A program made the position numbers and the translations under genes. A stretch of DNA of 64,000 nt, taken from contig JAHBSO010000013.1 of the NCBI GenBank assembly GCA_019639075.1, positions 19,931-83,930 of the forward strand, in the 5' to 3' direction. The notes beneath the pieces are model-generated. The model searched no databases and was not told the DNA's origin. It saw nothing but the letters and a program-made list of their open reading frames with translations. Positions 24,796 to 34,567 of this stretch are shown one piece after another; the first letter of the stretch is position 1, and each line of letters begins with the position of its first letter. Source of the DNA: Actinomycetota bacterium (GTDB taxonomy: Bacteria; Actinomycetota; Acidimicrobiia; Acidimicrobiales; Iamiaceae).

Positions 24796-26037
24796 TCAGG
24801 AGAAGCGGCGCATGTGGACGCTCTGGACCAGGCCGAGCGCCATCATCGTCGTGATCAACGCGGACCCGCCGTAGGACACGAGCGGCAGGGGGATGCCGGT
24901 GATCGGCATGATCCCCATGGTCATGCCCACGTTCTCGAAGATCTGCACCACCAGCATGACCATGACGCCGGTGCACAGGAGCATCCCGAAGTCGTCGCCG
25001 GCGAGCTGCGCGGTCCGCCAGACGCGCCACACGATCACCCCCAGCGCCCCCAGCAGCGCCCCCGCACCCAGCAGGCCGAACTGCTCGCCCACCGCCGTGA
25101 AGATGAAGTCGGTCGACTGCTCGGGCACGTAGCCGTTGCGGGTCTGGGGCCCTTGGAACAGTCCCTTGCCGGTGAGGCCGCCGGAGCCGATCGCCTTCTT
25201 CGACTCCTCGAGGTTGTACTTGACCTTCGCCTCGTCCTCGGTGCGGGCGACCTGGTCCTGGCGGGCGTAGGACGTGAGCCGGTCGACCTGGTACTGCTTC
25301 AGCAGGCCCGACGCGATCACCAGGACGGTGGCCAGCACCGCCGCGATGGCGATCACCCCGAGGACCCGGGGCCGGACGCCGGCCACGAGCAGCAGCGCGA
25401 ACGACACGCCGACCGACACGAGGGTCGTGCCGAGGTCGGGCTGCAGCATCACCAGACCCATCGGGAGCGCGCACAGCCCGAGCAGCATCAGGACCCGGCC
25501 CGTGTCGAGGTCGCCACGGAACTGCGACGCGAGCCCGGCGAAGCCGATGATCAGCCCGAGCTTGGCCAGCTCCGACGGTTGGAGCTGGAAGAACGAGCCG
25601 ATCTGGATCCAGCCCTGGGTGCCCTTGGTGCTCGACCCGACGCCGGGCAGGAGGACGACCACCAGCAGGGCGATGCACGCGCCGTAGACGAACGGCCAGT
25701 AGTCCCGAAGCTTGCGGTAGTCGAACAGCGCGAGCGCCCCCATGAGCACGGTGCCGATCACGACGAACACCAGGACCCGCACACCGGTGCCGATCCGGTA
25801 CGGCGGGGTCGGCCCCCGGGTGGCGCTGTAGACCATGAGCGCGCCGAACAGGGCGACGAGGACCGTGGTCACCGCGAGCACGAGGTCGACGTGGCGGAAC
25901 GGCGACGCCGGGTTGCGCCGGAAGTTGGTCATCGGGCGGCGAACCGTGTGCAGCCCGGCGCCGGAGCGCACCCGTCGTGAGGATCCGTCGCCGGGCGCTG
26001 GCCGAGGGCGCTTGGACGGCTGGTACGTGGAGGCCAT
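24796..26037 (-). CDS. rodA: Peptidoglycan polymerase RodA (SEDS family, 413 aa)
   Basis: The SEDS glycosyltransferase of the elongasome, acting with PBP2. Ten or so membrane helices can be followed. The SEDS hallmarks are WIQIGSFFQLQPSELAKLGLII (Q-P-S-E-x-x-K), QPDLGTTLV and PITGIPLPLVSYGGSALI (G-I-x-L-P-x-V-S-x-G-G-S). The large loop holds SGGLTGKGLFQGPQTRNGYVPEQSTDFIF. A ~50-residue basic N-terminal tail precedes the first helix. The ATG overlaps the mrdA stop by 4 bp. Confidence 0.93.
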   Translation of the reverse strand: MASTYQPSKRPRPAPGDGSSRRVRSGAGLHTVRRPMTNFRRNPASPFRHVDLVLAVTTVLVALFGALMVYSATRGPTPPYRIGTGVRVLVFVVIGTVLMGALALFDYRKLRDYWPFVYGACIALLVVVLLPGVGSSTKGTQGWIQIGSFFQLQPSELAKLGLIIGFAGLASQFRGDLDTGRVLMLLGLCALPMGLVMLQPDLGTTLVSVGVSFALLLVAGVRPRVLGVIAIAAVLATVLVIASGLLKQYQVDRLTSYARQDQVARTEDEAKVKYNLEESKKAIGSGGLTGKGLFQGPQTRNGYVPEQSTDFIFTAVGEQFGLLGAGALLGALGVIVWRVWRTAQLAGDDFGMLLCTGVMVMLVVQIFENVGMTMGIMPITGIPLPLVSYGGSALITTMMALGLVQSVHMRRFS

Positions 26038-28100
26038 CAGTCGGTGCTGCTCGTCTGGATGCCGGACGCGCGTTCGGCCGCCGCCTCGGCGTCGATCAGG
26101 CCGCCCTCGGGGACCTGGAACGACTCGATCGACCCGTCGGCGATCGGCTCGAGGATCATGTAGGTCGCCGGCGCCGCAGCCTCCGAGCCGTAGCCACCGC
26201 CCTGGATCATCACCGACACCACGTACTGGTTGTCGGGGTTCGGGCCGTAGGCGACGAAGAGCGAGTTGTCGGCGCGCTGCGCCGCCTCGTCACCGACCTC
26301 CGCCGTGCCCGTCTTTCCCGAGAGCGGGAACGTCGAGAGCGGGAAGGTCTGGAACACGCTGTAGGCCGTGCCCGGGGGATCGGGCGAGTTGACGACCCCG
26401 TGGAAGCCGTCGAGGAACGCCTGCTTCGCGGTGCCGAAGTCGACCCGGCGGAGCTCGTCGGCGACGTAGGCCTTGTGGATGTCGTCGGGCTGGTTCGCCG
26501 CGGTGACCACCTTGAGGACCGACGGCTCGTACTGGATGCTCTCGGGGTTCGCGAGCGCGGCATACGCGTTGGCCGACTGGAGCGGCGTGACGCCGACCGA
26601 CCCCTGTCCGATCGCGAGGTCGGCACTGTTGCCGCCCCGCCAGAGCTGGGCGTCGCGGTACTGCTCGGGATCGTTGTTGTAGTTGGCCGGATCCCGCTCC
26701 CAGAGCGTGTCGGCGATCTCCTTGTTGGACTCGGGCGTCGGGATCAGGCCCGGCGACTCGGCGGTGAGGTCGATGCCCGTGCGCGAGCCGTAGCCGAGCT
26801 CCTCGATCTTCTGCTGCAGGGCGTCATCGCCCCACCCGCGCTCCTCCCGCCACGCCCACGAGTAGTCGCCGATCCGGTACGAGTAGACGTCGCTCGACAC
26901 GGTCAGCGCCAGGGACAGGTTGACCGAACCGTGCGGCGTGTCGCCGGAGTTCCGTTTCAGGCAACCCGACCCGTTCCCTTTGCAGAGCCGCCAGAACCCC
27001 GGGTCGTCGATGTACTGGTCCGGCGTGATGATCCCGAGCTTGTAGCCGGCGTAGCTCGACGCCAACTTGAACGTCGACGCCGCCGGGTAGGCCTCCTGGA
27101 TGTTGCGGTTCGACATGATCTTCTCGGGCGCCGCGGTGAGCCGGTCGTACTCGTCCTGGCTGATCCCACCGACCAGCGTCGACGGGTCGTAGGTGGGGTA
27201 CGACGCCATGGCGACGACCTGGCCGTTGCGGGGGTCGAGCACCGTCGCCGCGCCGTAGGGCGTCGGACTGCCCGACTTGAGGATCTGCGCCTGGAGCGCC
27301 TCCTCGGTCTTGTACTGGATGCGGGCGTCGATCGACAGGTAGACGTCGTCGCCCGGCTCGGGCTCGACGCGCTGGTCGACCAGCTCCCGCACGATCCGCC
27401 CCGTCCGGCTGATCTCGTAGACCCGCTTGCCCGGCTTGCCCCGCAGGTACTGCTCGTAGGTCCGCTCGACCCCGGACTTGCCGATCTCGTCGGACTTCTC
27501 GTAGGGCTTGCCGGGGATCGAGACCTTGCGCTCGTCCCACTCGTCCTCGGTGATGGCGCCGACGTAGCCGAGGACGTGGGCGGCCAGGGAGCCATAGGGA
27601 TAGCTGCGCACGGTCTGGCGCTCGACCACCAGCGACGGGTAGCGGTCGGCCTGTTCGCGGAGGTAGATCTCCTCGTCCACCGAGATGTCCTCGACGAGCG
27701 GCACCGGCCGGAACTGGCTGAACCGCTGGTCGTTCATCCGCTTCTCGATGAAGTCGACCGTGATGGCCTCGACCGGCTCGCGCTGACGACTGAGGGCGGC
27801 GGCGATCGCGTCGAGCTCCTCGGCCTGCTCGTCGTCGGACCGGTCCCGGAACGCCTGCACGTCGATGGCGGCGACGATCGACTCCCGGTTCTCCACCAGC
27901 GCGACCGAGTTCCGGTCGAGGATGCGACCCCGGGGCGCCGGGATGACGACGACCCGCGTGCTGTTCTCGTTCACCTGCTGGTCGAGCGCCTCGGCCTCGA
28001 CGACCTGCAGGAACCAGAGTCGGGCGAAGAGCGCGCCGAACAACGAGAGCGCGCACACGGCGAGGATGCCGAGGCGGTGGCGGGGGGAATCGGCGGTCAT
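26037..28100 (-). CDS. mrdA: Penicillin-binding protein 2 (class B transpeptidase, 687 aa)
   Basis: One N-terminal membrane anchor (LGILAVCALSLFGALFARLWFLQ), then the PBP dimerisation domain with APRGRILDRNSVALVEN and VRSYPYGSLAAHVLGYVG. The transpeptidase carries SxxK as AASTFK, SxD as TVSSDVYSY, and KTG as SGKTGTAEV. It cross-links lateral-wall peptidoglycan with RodA. Length fits PBP2. An Asn/Asp-rich insertion around NYNNDPEQYRDAQLWRGG precedes the ADLAIGQG motif. It is coupled by 4-bp overlaps to mreD and rodA. Confidence 0.94.
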   Translation of the reverse strand: MTADSPRHRLGILAVCALSLFGALFARLWFLQVVEAEALDQQVNENSTRVVVIPAPRGRILDRNSVALVENRESIVAAIDVQAFRDRSDDEQAEELDAIAAALSRQREPVEAITVDFIEKRMNDQRFSQFRPVPLVEDISVDEEIYLREQADRYPSLVVERQTVRSYPYGSLAAHVLGYVGAITEDEWDERKVSIPGKPYEKSDEIGKSGVERTYEQYLRGKPGKRVYEISRTGRIVRELVDQRVEPEPGDDVYLSIDARIQYKTEEALQAQILKSGSPTPYGAATVLDPRNGQVVAMASYPTYDPSTLVGGISQDEYDRLTAAPEKIMSNRNIQEAYPAASTFKLASSYAGYKLGIITPDQYIDDPGFWRLCKGNGSGCLKRNSGDTPHGSVNLSLALTVSSDVYSYRIGDYSWAWREERGWGDDALQQKIEELGYGSRTGIDLTAESPGLIPTPESNKEIADTLWERDPANYNNDPEQYRDAQLWRGGNSADLAIGQGSVGVTPLQSANAYAALANPESIQYEPSVLKVVTAANQPDDIHKAYVADELRRVDFGTAKQAFLDGFHGVVNSPDPPGTAYSVFQTFPLSTFPLSGKTGTAEVGDEAAQRADNSLFVAYGPNPDNQYVVSVMIQGGGYGSEAAAPATYMILEPIADGSIESFQVPEGGLIDAEAAAERASGIQTSSTD

Positions 28101-28606
28101 GACGCGAAGATCGAGCGGCGGCGGGGGCGGTCATCGGCGCGCGCCCACCCGACCAGTCTGGTCGCGAACGGGGCGAGCAACAGGTTCGCCACGCTCACCA
28201 CGGCCACGATCGTGAGGATCGGCGTGCCCTGGAGCGAGTCCTGGCCGAGCACCTCACCGATGAGGCCCTGGGCGAACACCGCGGCCGCCGACGCGGCCGC
28301 GAGCACGAGCGCGGCGAGCCACCAGGCCGACCGGACGACCCCGGCGGTCCACGTGCCGACCGCGTAGCCCACGACGGTGTAGGTGAAGGCCGTGAACCCG
28401 AACGGGGTCGACAGGAACACGTCGAGCGCCAGCCCGGCCGAGAACCCGACGATCGCCCCGTCGTCGGGCCCGAACACGAAGGCGGACGCGAGCACGACCA
28501 GGAGGACGAGGTCCGGCCGAGCGCCCGAGATCGAGAACTGCGACATCAACGACACCTGCAGCAGCACGGCCCCGGCGATGATCCCGGCGGTGCGCAGCGG
28601 GTTCAC
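28097..28606 (-). CDS. mreD: Rod shape-determining membrane protein MreD (169 aa)
   Basis: A small hydrophobic protein with about five helices: AGIIAGAVLLQVSLMSQF, RPDLVLLVVLASAFVFG, FSAGLALDVFL (G-x-x-x-G-L-x-x-D, the MreD signature), a helix around SAWWLAALVLAAASAAAV and a last VVSVANLLLAPFATRLV. It links MreC to the elongasome. GTG 28606 overlaps the mreC stop by 4 bp, and its own stop overlaps mrdA. Confidence 0.88.
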   Translation of the reverse strand: MNPLRTAGIIAGAVLLQVSLMSQFSISGARPDLVLLVVLASAFVFGPDDGAIVGFSAGLALDVFLSTPFGFTAFTYTVVGYAVGTWTAGVVRSAWWLAALVLAAASAAAVFAQGLIGEVLGQDSLQGTPILTIVAVVSVANLLLAPFATRLVGWARADDRPRRRSIFAS

Positions 28607-29478
28607 CGTGGCGCGTCCTTGATCACGACCTTGACGTAGACCCCGGCGAGGTCGGCCATGGGCTCCACCTCGACGACCTGGCTCAGGCCGTTGGTCGACG
28701 TGCGCACGGCCGACACCTTCCCGATGTTGAGGTTCTTCGGGAACTGCGACTCGTCCATCCGGCTCGTCGTCACCCAGTCGCCGACCTCCACCTCGGTGTC
28801 GGCCGGCACGCCCTCGACGAGCAACGACCGGCCCGGACCACGACCGACCAGGACCGCCTGGTCCCCACCGACGAGCACACCGACCTGGAACGACGACGAC
28901 GTGAGCAGGGTGACCGTCGACCGGTCGCGCTGGACGAGCGTCACCCGGCCGAGCAGCCCGCCGCCGGGACCCTCGGTCAGACCGGTGACCACCGCCATGC
29001 CGCGCTCCACCCCGTCGGCGCTGCCGAGGTCGATCTGGATCGTCGGGTCGAAGTTCGAGATCGGCCCGGACACGACCTCGCCGTTGATCGTCCGGACGCC
29101 CTCGACCTCGATGCCGAGCGCGGCGCGCAGCTCCTCGTTCTCGGCCTCGAGCCGGGCCACGTCGGCGGAGTCGCTCTGCGCCTCGTCGAGCTCGGCCCGC
29201 AGCCGGTCGTTGTCGGACTTGACGTCGTCGTAGCCCCACGCGCCCTTCCAGGCGTCGCCGATCGGGCCGAAGACCGCGTCGCCGACCGCCCGCACCGGGC
29301 TGAACACCGTGCCGAGCGCGTTGCGCACCGGCTTCAGCGGCCGGGTGGCCGGGAGATCCACCGCGAGGAGCGTGACCGCGGTCAGCAGCAGGAGGCCGAG
29401 GGTGTAGCGCGAACGGGGCTGGCGCGACCGCGTGCCACGCGAGCGCGGCGACCGGGAGGAGAAGCGACGCAGGGCCAC
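28603..29478 (-). CDS. mreC: Rod shape-determining protein MreC (291 aa)
   Basis: A basic N-terminal tail, one membrane helix (YTLGLLLLTAVTLLAVDL) and a coiled coil (DDVKSDNDRLRAELDEAQSDSADVARLEAENEELRAAL, cited as a region) precede the two beta-barrel domains. NGEVVSGPISNFDPTIQIDLGSADGVERGMAVVT is the typical MreC 'I-D-x-G-x-x-x-G-V-x-x-G-M-x-V' stretch. It scaffolds PBP2/RodA outside the membrane. The start codon is GTG. It lies 16 bp after mreB. Confidence 0.92.
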   Translation of the reverse strand: MALRRFSSRSPRSRGTRSRQPRSRYTLGLLLLTAVTLLAVDLPATRPLKPVRNALGTVFSPVRAVGDAVFGPIGDAWKGAWGYDDVKSDNDRLRAELDEAQSDSADVARLEAENEELRAALGIEVEGVRTINGEVVSGPISNFDPTIQIDLGSADGVERGMAVVTGLTEGPGGGLLGRVTLVQRDRSTVTLLTSSSFQVGVLVGGDQAVLVGRGPGRSLLVEGVPADTEVEVGDWVTTSRMDESQFPKNLNIGKVSAVRTSTNGLSQVVEVEPMADLAGVYVKVVIKDAPR

Positions 29479-29494
29479 GATCCGGTGGCGGCGG

Positions 29495-30538
<1,044 letters not shown>

Positions 30539-30637
30539 GGGGGGCTCGCTCGCTGGGGGCCGGACGACACGGTCGCGCCGAGCGTACGGGAGGCCTCCGG
30601 ACCCGACAAGGCGCCCACGACCCGGCTCGACGGCGCC

Positions 30638-30667
30638 ATGCTACTCCTTGTCACCAAATTGCAACAA
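30638..30667 (-). promoter_or_regulatory. Possible promoter for the mreB operon
   Basis: On the minus strand, TTGTTG (30667-30662) and TAGCAT (30643-30638) are spaced 18 bases apart, ~100 bases before the mreB ATG, in a locally AT-richer stretch. Weak evidence by eye only. Confidence 0.3.
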
Positions 30668-30679
30668 TCGCCTAGCAGG

Positions 30680-30700
30680 TCCACCTCCACGAGAGGTGGA
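30680..30700 (-). terminator. Hairpin after ndk
   Basis: TCCACCTC / GAGGTGGA, an 8-bp perfect stem with a 5-base loop, lies 28 bp past the ndk stop and just upstream of the possible mreB promoter. No U-run follows. Confidence 0.5.
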
Positions 30701-30727
30701 TGCTCACCCTGAAGTGGCGATCGAGCG

Positions 30728-31144
30728 TCAGGCGTGGGCGGGGAACCAGAGCGCGATCTCGCGCTCCGCGGACTCCGGACCGTCGGAGCCGTGCACCAGG
30801 TTCTCGTTGGTGGTGGTGGCGAAGTCGCCCCGGATCGAGCCCGGCTGCGCGTCGGTCACCTGGGTCTTGCCGATGAGGATGCGGCCGAGCTCCCAGGTGT
30901 TGTCGGCCGGGCCCTCGACGATCATGGCGAACACCGGGGACCGCTGGAGGAACGCCACCAGCTCACCGAAGAACGGCTTGTCGGCGTGCTCGGCGTAGTG
31001 GGCCTCGGCCAGCTCTCGGTCGACCGAGCGCAGCTCGGCGGCGGCCAGCGTGAGGCCCTTGCGCTCGATGCGGGACACGATCTCGCCGACCAACCCGCGC
31101 TCCACGGCGTCGGGCTTACACATGATGAAGGTCCGGTTCGTCAT
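30728..31144 (-). CDS. ndk: Nucleoside diphosphate kinase (138 aa)
   Basis: Transfers the gamma-phosphate between nucleotides through a phospho-His. The start [30 protein letters not shown] and the active-site [20 protein letters not shown] are textbook; the catalytic His is in that motif. [19 protein letters not shown] and GATxP-region variant [18 protein letters not shown] are also present. Length is standard. Confidence 0.97.
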   Translation of the reverse strand: MTNRTFIMCKPDAVERGLVGEIVSRIERKGLTLAAAELRSVDRELAEAHYAEHADKPFFGELVAFLQRSPVFAMIVEGPADNTWELGRILIGKTQVTDAQPGSIRGDFATTTNENLVHGSDGPESAEREIALWFPAHA

Positions 31145-31169
31145 AGGGCGCCGACGCTACCGCCCACCG

Positions 31170-32117
31170 TCAGGAGCCTGCGAGCCGGGCGACGACGGGG
31201 GCGAACGCGTCGGCGAAGTGCCAGGGGACCACGACGTTCGAGATGCCCCACCGGGCCCGGCGGGCCTCCAGCAGGTCGCAGATCTCCTCGACCGAACCCA
31301 GCAGGAGGTGGACCGATCGCAACGCCTCGTCCGGCGTCAGCCCGAAGTTCGGCGCCACCTCCTCCGCGGCGTCACGCGGCCGGTCGGTGATCCGCACCGG
31401 CATGGCGACGACGCTCAACTCGACCTCGTCGAACCGGTCCCCCGCACCCGATCGGACCCACTCGACCTGCTGCGTCGTGTTGTCCTCCACCGACATCCCT
31501 GCCTCGTACTCGCCGAAGGCGCGGGCGGCGAGCCCCGGCGAGATCGACACGATGTCGGCCGCGGCGCCGGCGAAGGTCAGGATCCGTTCCTTCGCGCCGC
31601 CGATGATCAAGGGCGGGTGCGGCCGCTGCACCGGCAACGGCGATGCCGCACCCGTCCGCACCGTGTAGTGCGCGCCGACGTGATCGACGTCGTCACCGGC
31701 GAACAGCGCCTTCATGATCGTCACCGCCTCGATCAGCTTCGTCACCCGCGTGCCCTTGGGCGTGTCGATCCCGGCGGCAGCGAAGTCCTCCGGGACCCAA
31801 CCGGCGCCCATCCCCCACTCGAACCGTCCGCCCGAGACGAGGTCGAGCGTGGCCACCTCCTTCGCCGTCACCACCGGGTGCCGGAACTCGTTGCAGAGGA
31901 CCTGCGTGCCGACGCGCAGGGTCGACGTGGCGAGCGCAGCGGCGGTCAGCGCGGTGAACGGGGCGAACTGCGGGTTGAGGTGGTCGGGCACGAGGAGCGT
32001 CGCGTAACCGAGGTCCTCCGCCTTCCTCGCCATCGCCGACCAATCCGCGGCGTCGGCCGCGCCGTGCGGGTTCACCCCGAACCGGAAGCGTCGGGCGTTG
32101 TCAGGTTTCCACTGCAC
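31170..32117 (-). CDS. LLM class F420-dependent-type oxidoreductase (315 aa)
   Basis: A luciferase-like TIM-barrel protein of the TIGR03621 kind: FRFGVNPHGAADAADWSAMARKAEDLGYATLLVPDHL, then TLRVGTQVLCNEFRHPVVTAKEVATLDLVSGGRFEWGMGAGW and RPHPPLIIGGAKERILTFAGAAADIVS. Such enzymes commonly use F420 in actinobacteria; the cofactor is inferred from the family. I place the start at GTG 32117 (VQWKPDNARRF). The frame stays open to ATG 32270, but that extension is encoded entirely by a duplicated repeat (two copies of VDRNGPSTSFAALT...), so it is probably untranslated or recently acquired. Confidence 0.85.
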   Translation of the reverse strand: MQWKPDNARRFRFGVNPHGAADAADWSAMARKAEDLGYATLLVPDHLNPQFAPFTALTAAALATSTLRVGTQVLCNEFRHPVVTAKEVATLDLVSGGRFEWGMGAGWVPEDFAAAGIDTPKGTRVTKLIEAVTIMKALFAGDDVDHVGAHYTVRTGAASPLPVQRPHPPLIIGGAKERILTFAGAAADIVSISPGLAARAFGEYEAGMSVEDNTTQQVEWVRSGAGDRFDEVELSVVAMPVRITDRPRDAAEEVAPNFGLTPDEALRSVHLLLGSVEEICDLLEARRARWGISNVVVPWHFADAFAPVVARLAGS

Positions 32118-32270
32118 TCCGCTGCGCGGTTCCTGAGCGAGAGTGAGCGCAGCGAACGAAGTCGAAGGGCCGTTCCGGTCAACCATCAGAGGAGATGGCA
32201 CTCCGCTGCGCGGTTCCTGAGCGGGAGTGAGCGCAGCGAACGAAGTCGAAGGGCCGTTCCGGTCAACCAT
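32115..32270. repeat. 72-bp direct duplication carrying a dispersed repeat
   Basis: Copies 32115-32186 and 32199-32270 differ at one base (GCGAGAG versus GCGGGAG) and are 84 bp apart, a whole number of codons. Each contains TCCTGAGCG...GCGCAGCGAACGAAGTCGAA, a relative of the repeats at 22 kb, and ends GGTCAACCAT. It bridges the end of map and the start of the oxidoreductase gene. Confidence 0.9.
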
Positions 32271-33270
32271 GGGCGAGCGGGTCGGTGGGTTGGCCGCCGT
32301 CGCCGGACCACAGGCCGTCGGAGCGCAGCGTGAGGATCTCGACGCCGTCGTCGGTGACGAGCAACGTGTGCTCGAACTGGGCGGTGCGCTTCCCGTCGAC
32401 GGTGACGGCCGTCCAGTCGTCGTCCCACATGCGGGCCCGCCAGTCGCCGACGGTGATCATCGGTTCGATCGTGAACACCATGCCGGGTTCGAGGCGGCGG
32501 GTGGCCTTGGGTTCGTAGTAGTGCGGGATGGCGAGCGCGGTGTGGAACGTCTCGCCGATGCCGTGGCCGACGAACTGCTGGACGACGCCGAACCCGTTCG
32601 CCTCGGCGTGGCTCTCGATCACCCGACCCAGCTCGCTGATCGGCTGGCCGGGCCGGACCTGGTCGATGGCCATCGACAGGCACTCCCGCGTGACCCGCAC
32701 GAGGCGCTGGGACTCGGGATCCACGGTGCCGACGAGGAAGGTGGCGTTGGTGTCGCCGTTGACGCCCTCGCGGAAGACCGTGACGTCGAGGTTCACGATG
32801 TCGCCGTCGCGCAGGGCCCGGGAGTCCGGGATGCCGTGGCACACGACCTCGTTCACCGACGTGCACAGCGACTTCTTGTAGCCGTTGTAGTTGAGCGGGC
32901 TCGGGTAGGCACCGGCCTCGACCGAGAGGCGGTGGCACAGCTCGTCGAGCTCGTCGGTGGTCACCCCGGGCGCCACGGCCGCACCGACCGCGGCGAGCAC
33001 GTCGCCGGCCAGACGGCCGGTGCGACGCATGCGATCGATCACGTCGGCCGACTTCACGTCGGGTTCGTTGCGGTCGCTCCCCCCGCCCGACTCGGCCCAC
33101 GGCGGACGCTCGATCGACGCCGGCACCTCACGCCGGGGCGAGAGGTCGCCGGCCACGACCCGGTCGGTGGTCGACCGGTGGCAGCGCTTGAACTTCTGGC
33201 CGCTCCCGCAGAAGCACGGGTCGTTGGGCCGGATCTTCGACAGCGGCGTGTAGATGTCGGTCGCGGTCAT
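32263..33270 (-). CDS. map: Type I methionine aminopeptidase with N-terminal SEC-C zinc motif (335 aa)
   Basis: Removes initiator Met. Residues ~14-31 carry a SEC-C motif, RPNDPCFCGSGQKFKRCH, thought to bind zinc and the ribosome or SecB-like partners. The pita-bread domain shows NYNGYKKSLCTSVNEVVCHGIPD, the metal ligands in DIVNLDVTVFREGVNGDTNATF (two Asp), FVGHGIGETFHTALAIPHY (His), VFTIEPMI (Glu) and QFEHTLLVT (Glu). The stop (HG*) lies inside the 72-bp repeat, so the C-terminus may have been trimmed. The ATG overlaps the folC stop by 4 bp. Confidence 0.93.
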   Translation of the reverse strand: MTATDIYTPLSKIRPNDPCFCGSGQKFKRCHRSTTDRVVAGDLSPRREVPASIERPPWAESGGGSDRNEPDVKSADVIDRMRRTGRLAGDVLAAVGAAVAPGVTTDELDELCHRLSVEAGAYPSPLNYNGYKKSLCTSVNEVVCHGIPDSRALRDGDIVNLDVTVFREGVNGDTNATFLVGTVDPESQRLVRVTRECLSMAIDQVRPGQPISELGRVIESHAEANGFGVVQQFVGHGIGETFHTALAIPHYYEPKATRRLEPGMVFTIEPMITVGDWRARMWDDDWTAVTVDGKRTAQFEHTLLVTDDGVEILTLRSDGLWSGDGGQPTDPLAHG

Positions 33271-34565
33271 GCGTCCACCTCTCGGGCCAGGGCCGCCCGG
33301 GCCGGACCGACCACGTACAGGGAGCCGGTGACGAGGATCAGGTCGTCGGGGCTGGCCAGCGCCCGCGCCCGTTCCACGGCGTCGACGACCGACGGCACCG
33401 ACTCGGCGACGATGCCGAGCGACGTGGCCACCGCCGCCACCTCCGGCGCGGGGATCGCCCGGGGCGAGTCGGGGGTGCAGGCCACGAGGAACCCGGCCTC
33501 CTCGGCTCCGATCGCCGTGAGCATCTCGGCAACGTCGCGGCCACCGAGCATGCCCACCACGACGATGATCGTGCCGCCCAGCGTGAACTCCTCACGGAGG
33601 GTCTCCCGGCAGGCCCGGGCCCCGTCGACGTTGTGCGCGGCGTCGAGCACGACGGTCGGCTCGCGGCCGACGATCTCGAAACGGCCCGGCGAGGTGACCG
33701 ATGCGAAGCCCTCCCGCACGACCTCGTCGTCGAGCCGGCGGGCGAAGAACGCTTCGACCGCCGCGAGCGCGACGGCCGCGTTGTCGGCCTGGTGGGCGCC
33801 GTGGAGCGGGAGGTACACGTCCTCCACGACACCCGAGGGGGTCCGCAGGTCGACCATGCGTCCGCCGAGGGCGAGCATGGCCTGGTCGCAGTCGAAGTCG
33901 ACGCCGCGCCACCAGGTCTCGGCGGCCGGCGCGGCCTCCAGGATGGGTCGCAACTCGGGATCGGTCTCGCCGCACACGAACGTGGACCCCGGCTTCACGA
34001 TGCCGACCTTCTCCTCCGCGATGGCCTGCCGCCAGGCACCCACCCCGTCGGTGTGGTCGCGCCCGACGTTGGTGAGCACGGCGACGGCCGCGTCGACGAC
34101 GTTGGTCGCGTCGTAGCGACCGAGCATGCCGACCTCGACGACGGCGACGTCGATCGCCACGTCGGCGAACCACGTGAACGCCGCGGCGGTGAGGATCTCG
34201 AAGTAGCTGGGTACGACGCCGGCGAGCTCCTCGACCGCCGCGACCGAGCCGATCGCCCGGCCGAGGTCGTCGTCGCCGATCGGCTCGCCGTTCCACGTGA
34301 TCCGCTCGTTGACCCGCTCGAGGTGCGGGCTCGTGTACGTGCCGACCGACAGCCCCGCCGCCTGCAGCAACGACGTGACCATGCGCGCCACCGAGCCCTT
34401 GCCGTTGGTGCCGGTGATGTGGATCACCGGGTACGCGGCCTGGGGGTCGCCCAGGGCGTCGACCAGATCTCGCATGCGATCCAGCGACAGGCCCTCGGCC
34501 CGCCCCGCGGTGGCTTCGAGGTTGGTGTGCTGGTCGAGGTAGCGGAGCGCAGCGGTCAGGTTCAC
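33267..34565 (-). CDS. folC: Folylpolyglutamate synthase / dihydrofolate synthase (432 aa)
   Basis: Mur-ligase fold enzyme that adds Glu to folates (and possibly to dihydropteroate). The P-loop is VIHITGTNGKGSVARM, followed by GLSVGTYTSPHLERVNERITWNG (Y-T-S-P-H-L), VGMLGRYDATNVVDAAVAVLTNVGRDHTD, PLHGAHQADNAAVALAAVEAF and VVLDAAHNVDGARA (D-x-A-H-N). GTG 34565 lies 2 bases after the preceding stop. The ligand specificity (bifunctional or not) is not decided here. Confidence 0.92.
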   Translation of the reverse strand: MNLTAALRYLDQHTNLEATAGRAEGLSLDRMRDLVDALGDPQAAYPVIHITGTNGKGSVARMVTSLLQAAGLSVGTYTSPHLERVNERITWNGEPIGDDDLGRAIGSVAAVEELAGVVPSYFEILTAAAFTWFADVAIDVAVVEVGMLGRYDATNVVDAAVAVLTNVGRDHTDGVGAWRQAIAEEKVGIVKPGSTFVCGETDPELRPILEAAPAAETWWRGVDFDCDQAMLALGGRMVDLRTPSGVVEDVYLPLHGAHQADNAAVALAAVEAFFARRLDDEVVREGFASVTSPGRFEIVGREPTVVLDAAHNVDGARACRETLREEFTLGGTIIVVVGMLGGRDVAEMLTAIGAEEAGFLVACTPDSPRAIPAPEVAAVATSLGIVAESVPSVVDAVERARALASPDDLILVTGSLYVVGPARAALAREVDA

Positions 34566-34567
34566 GA

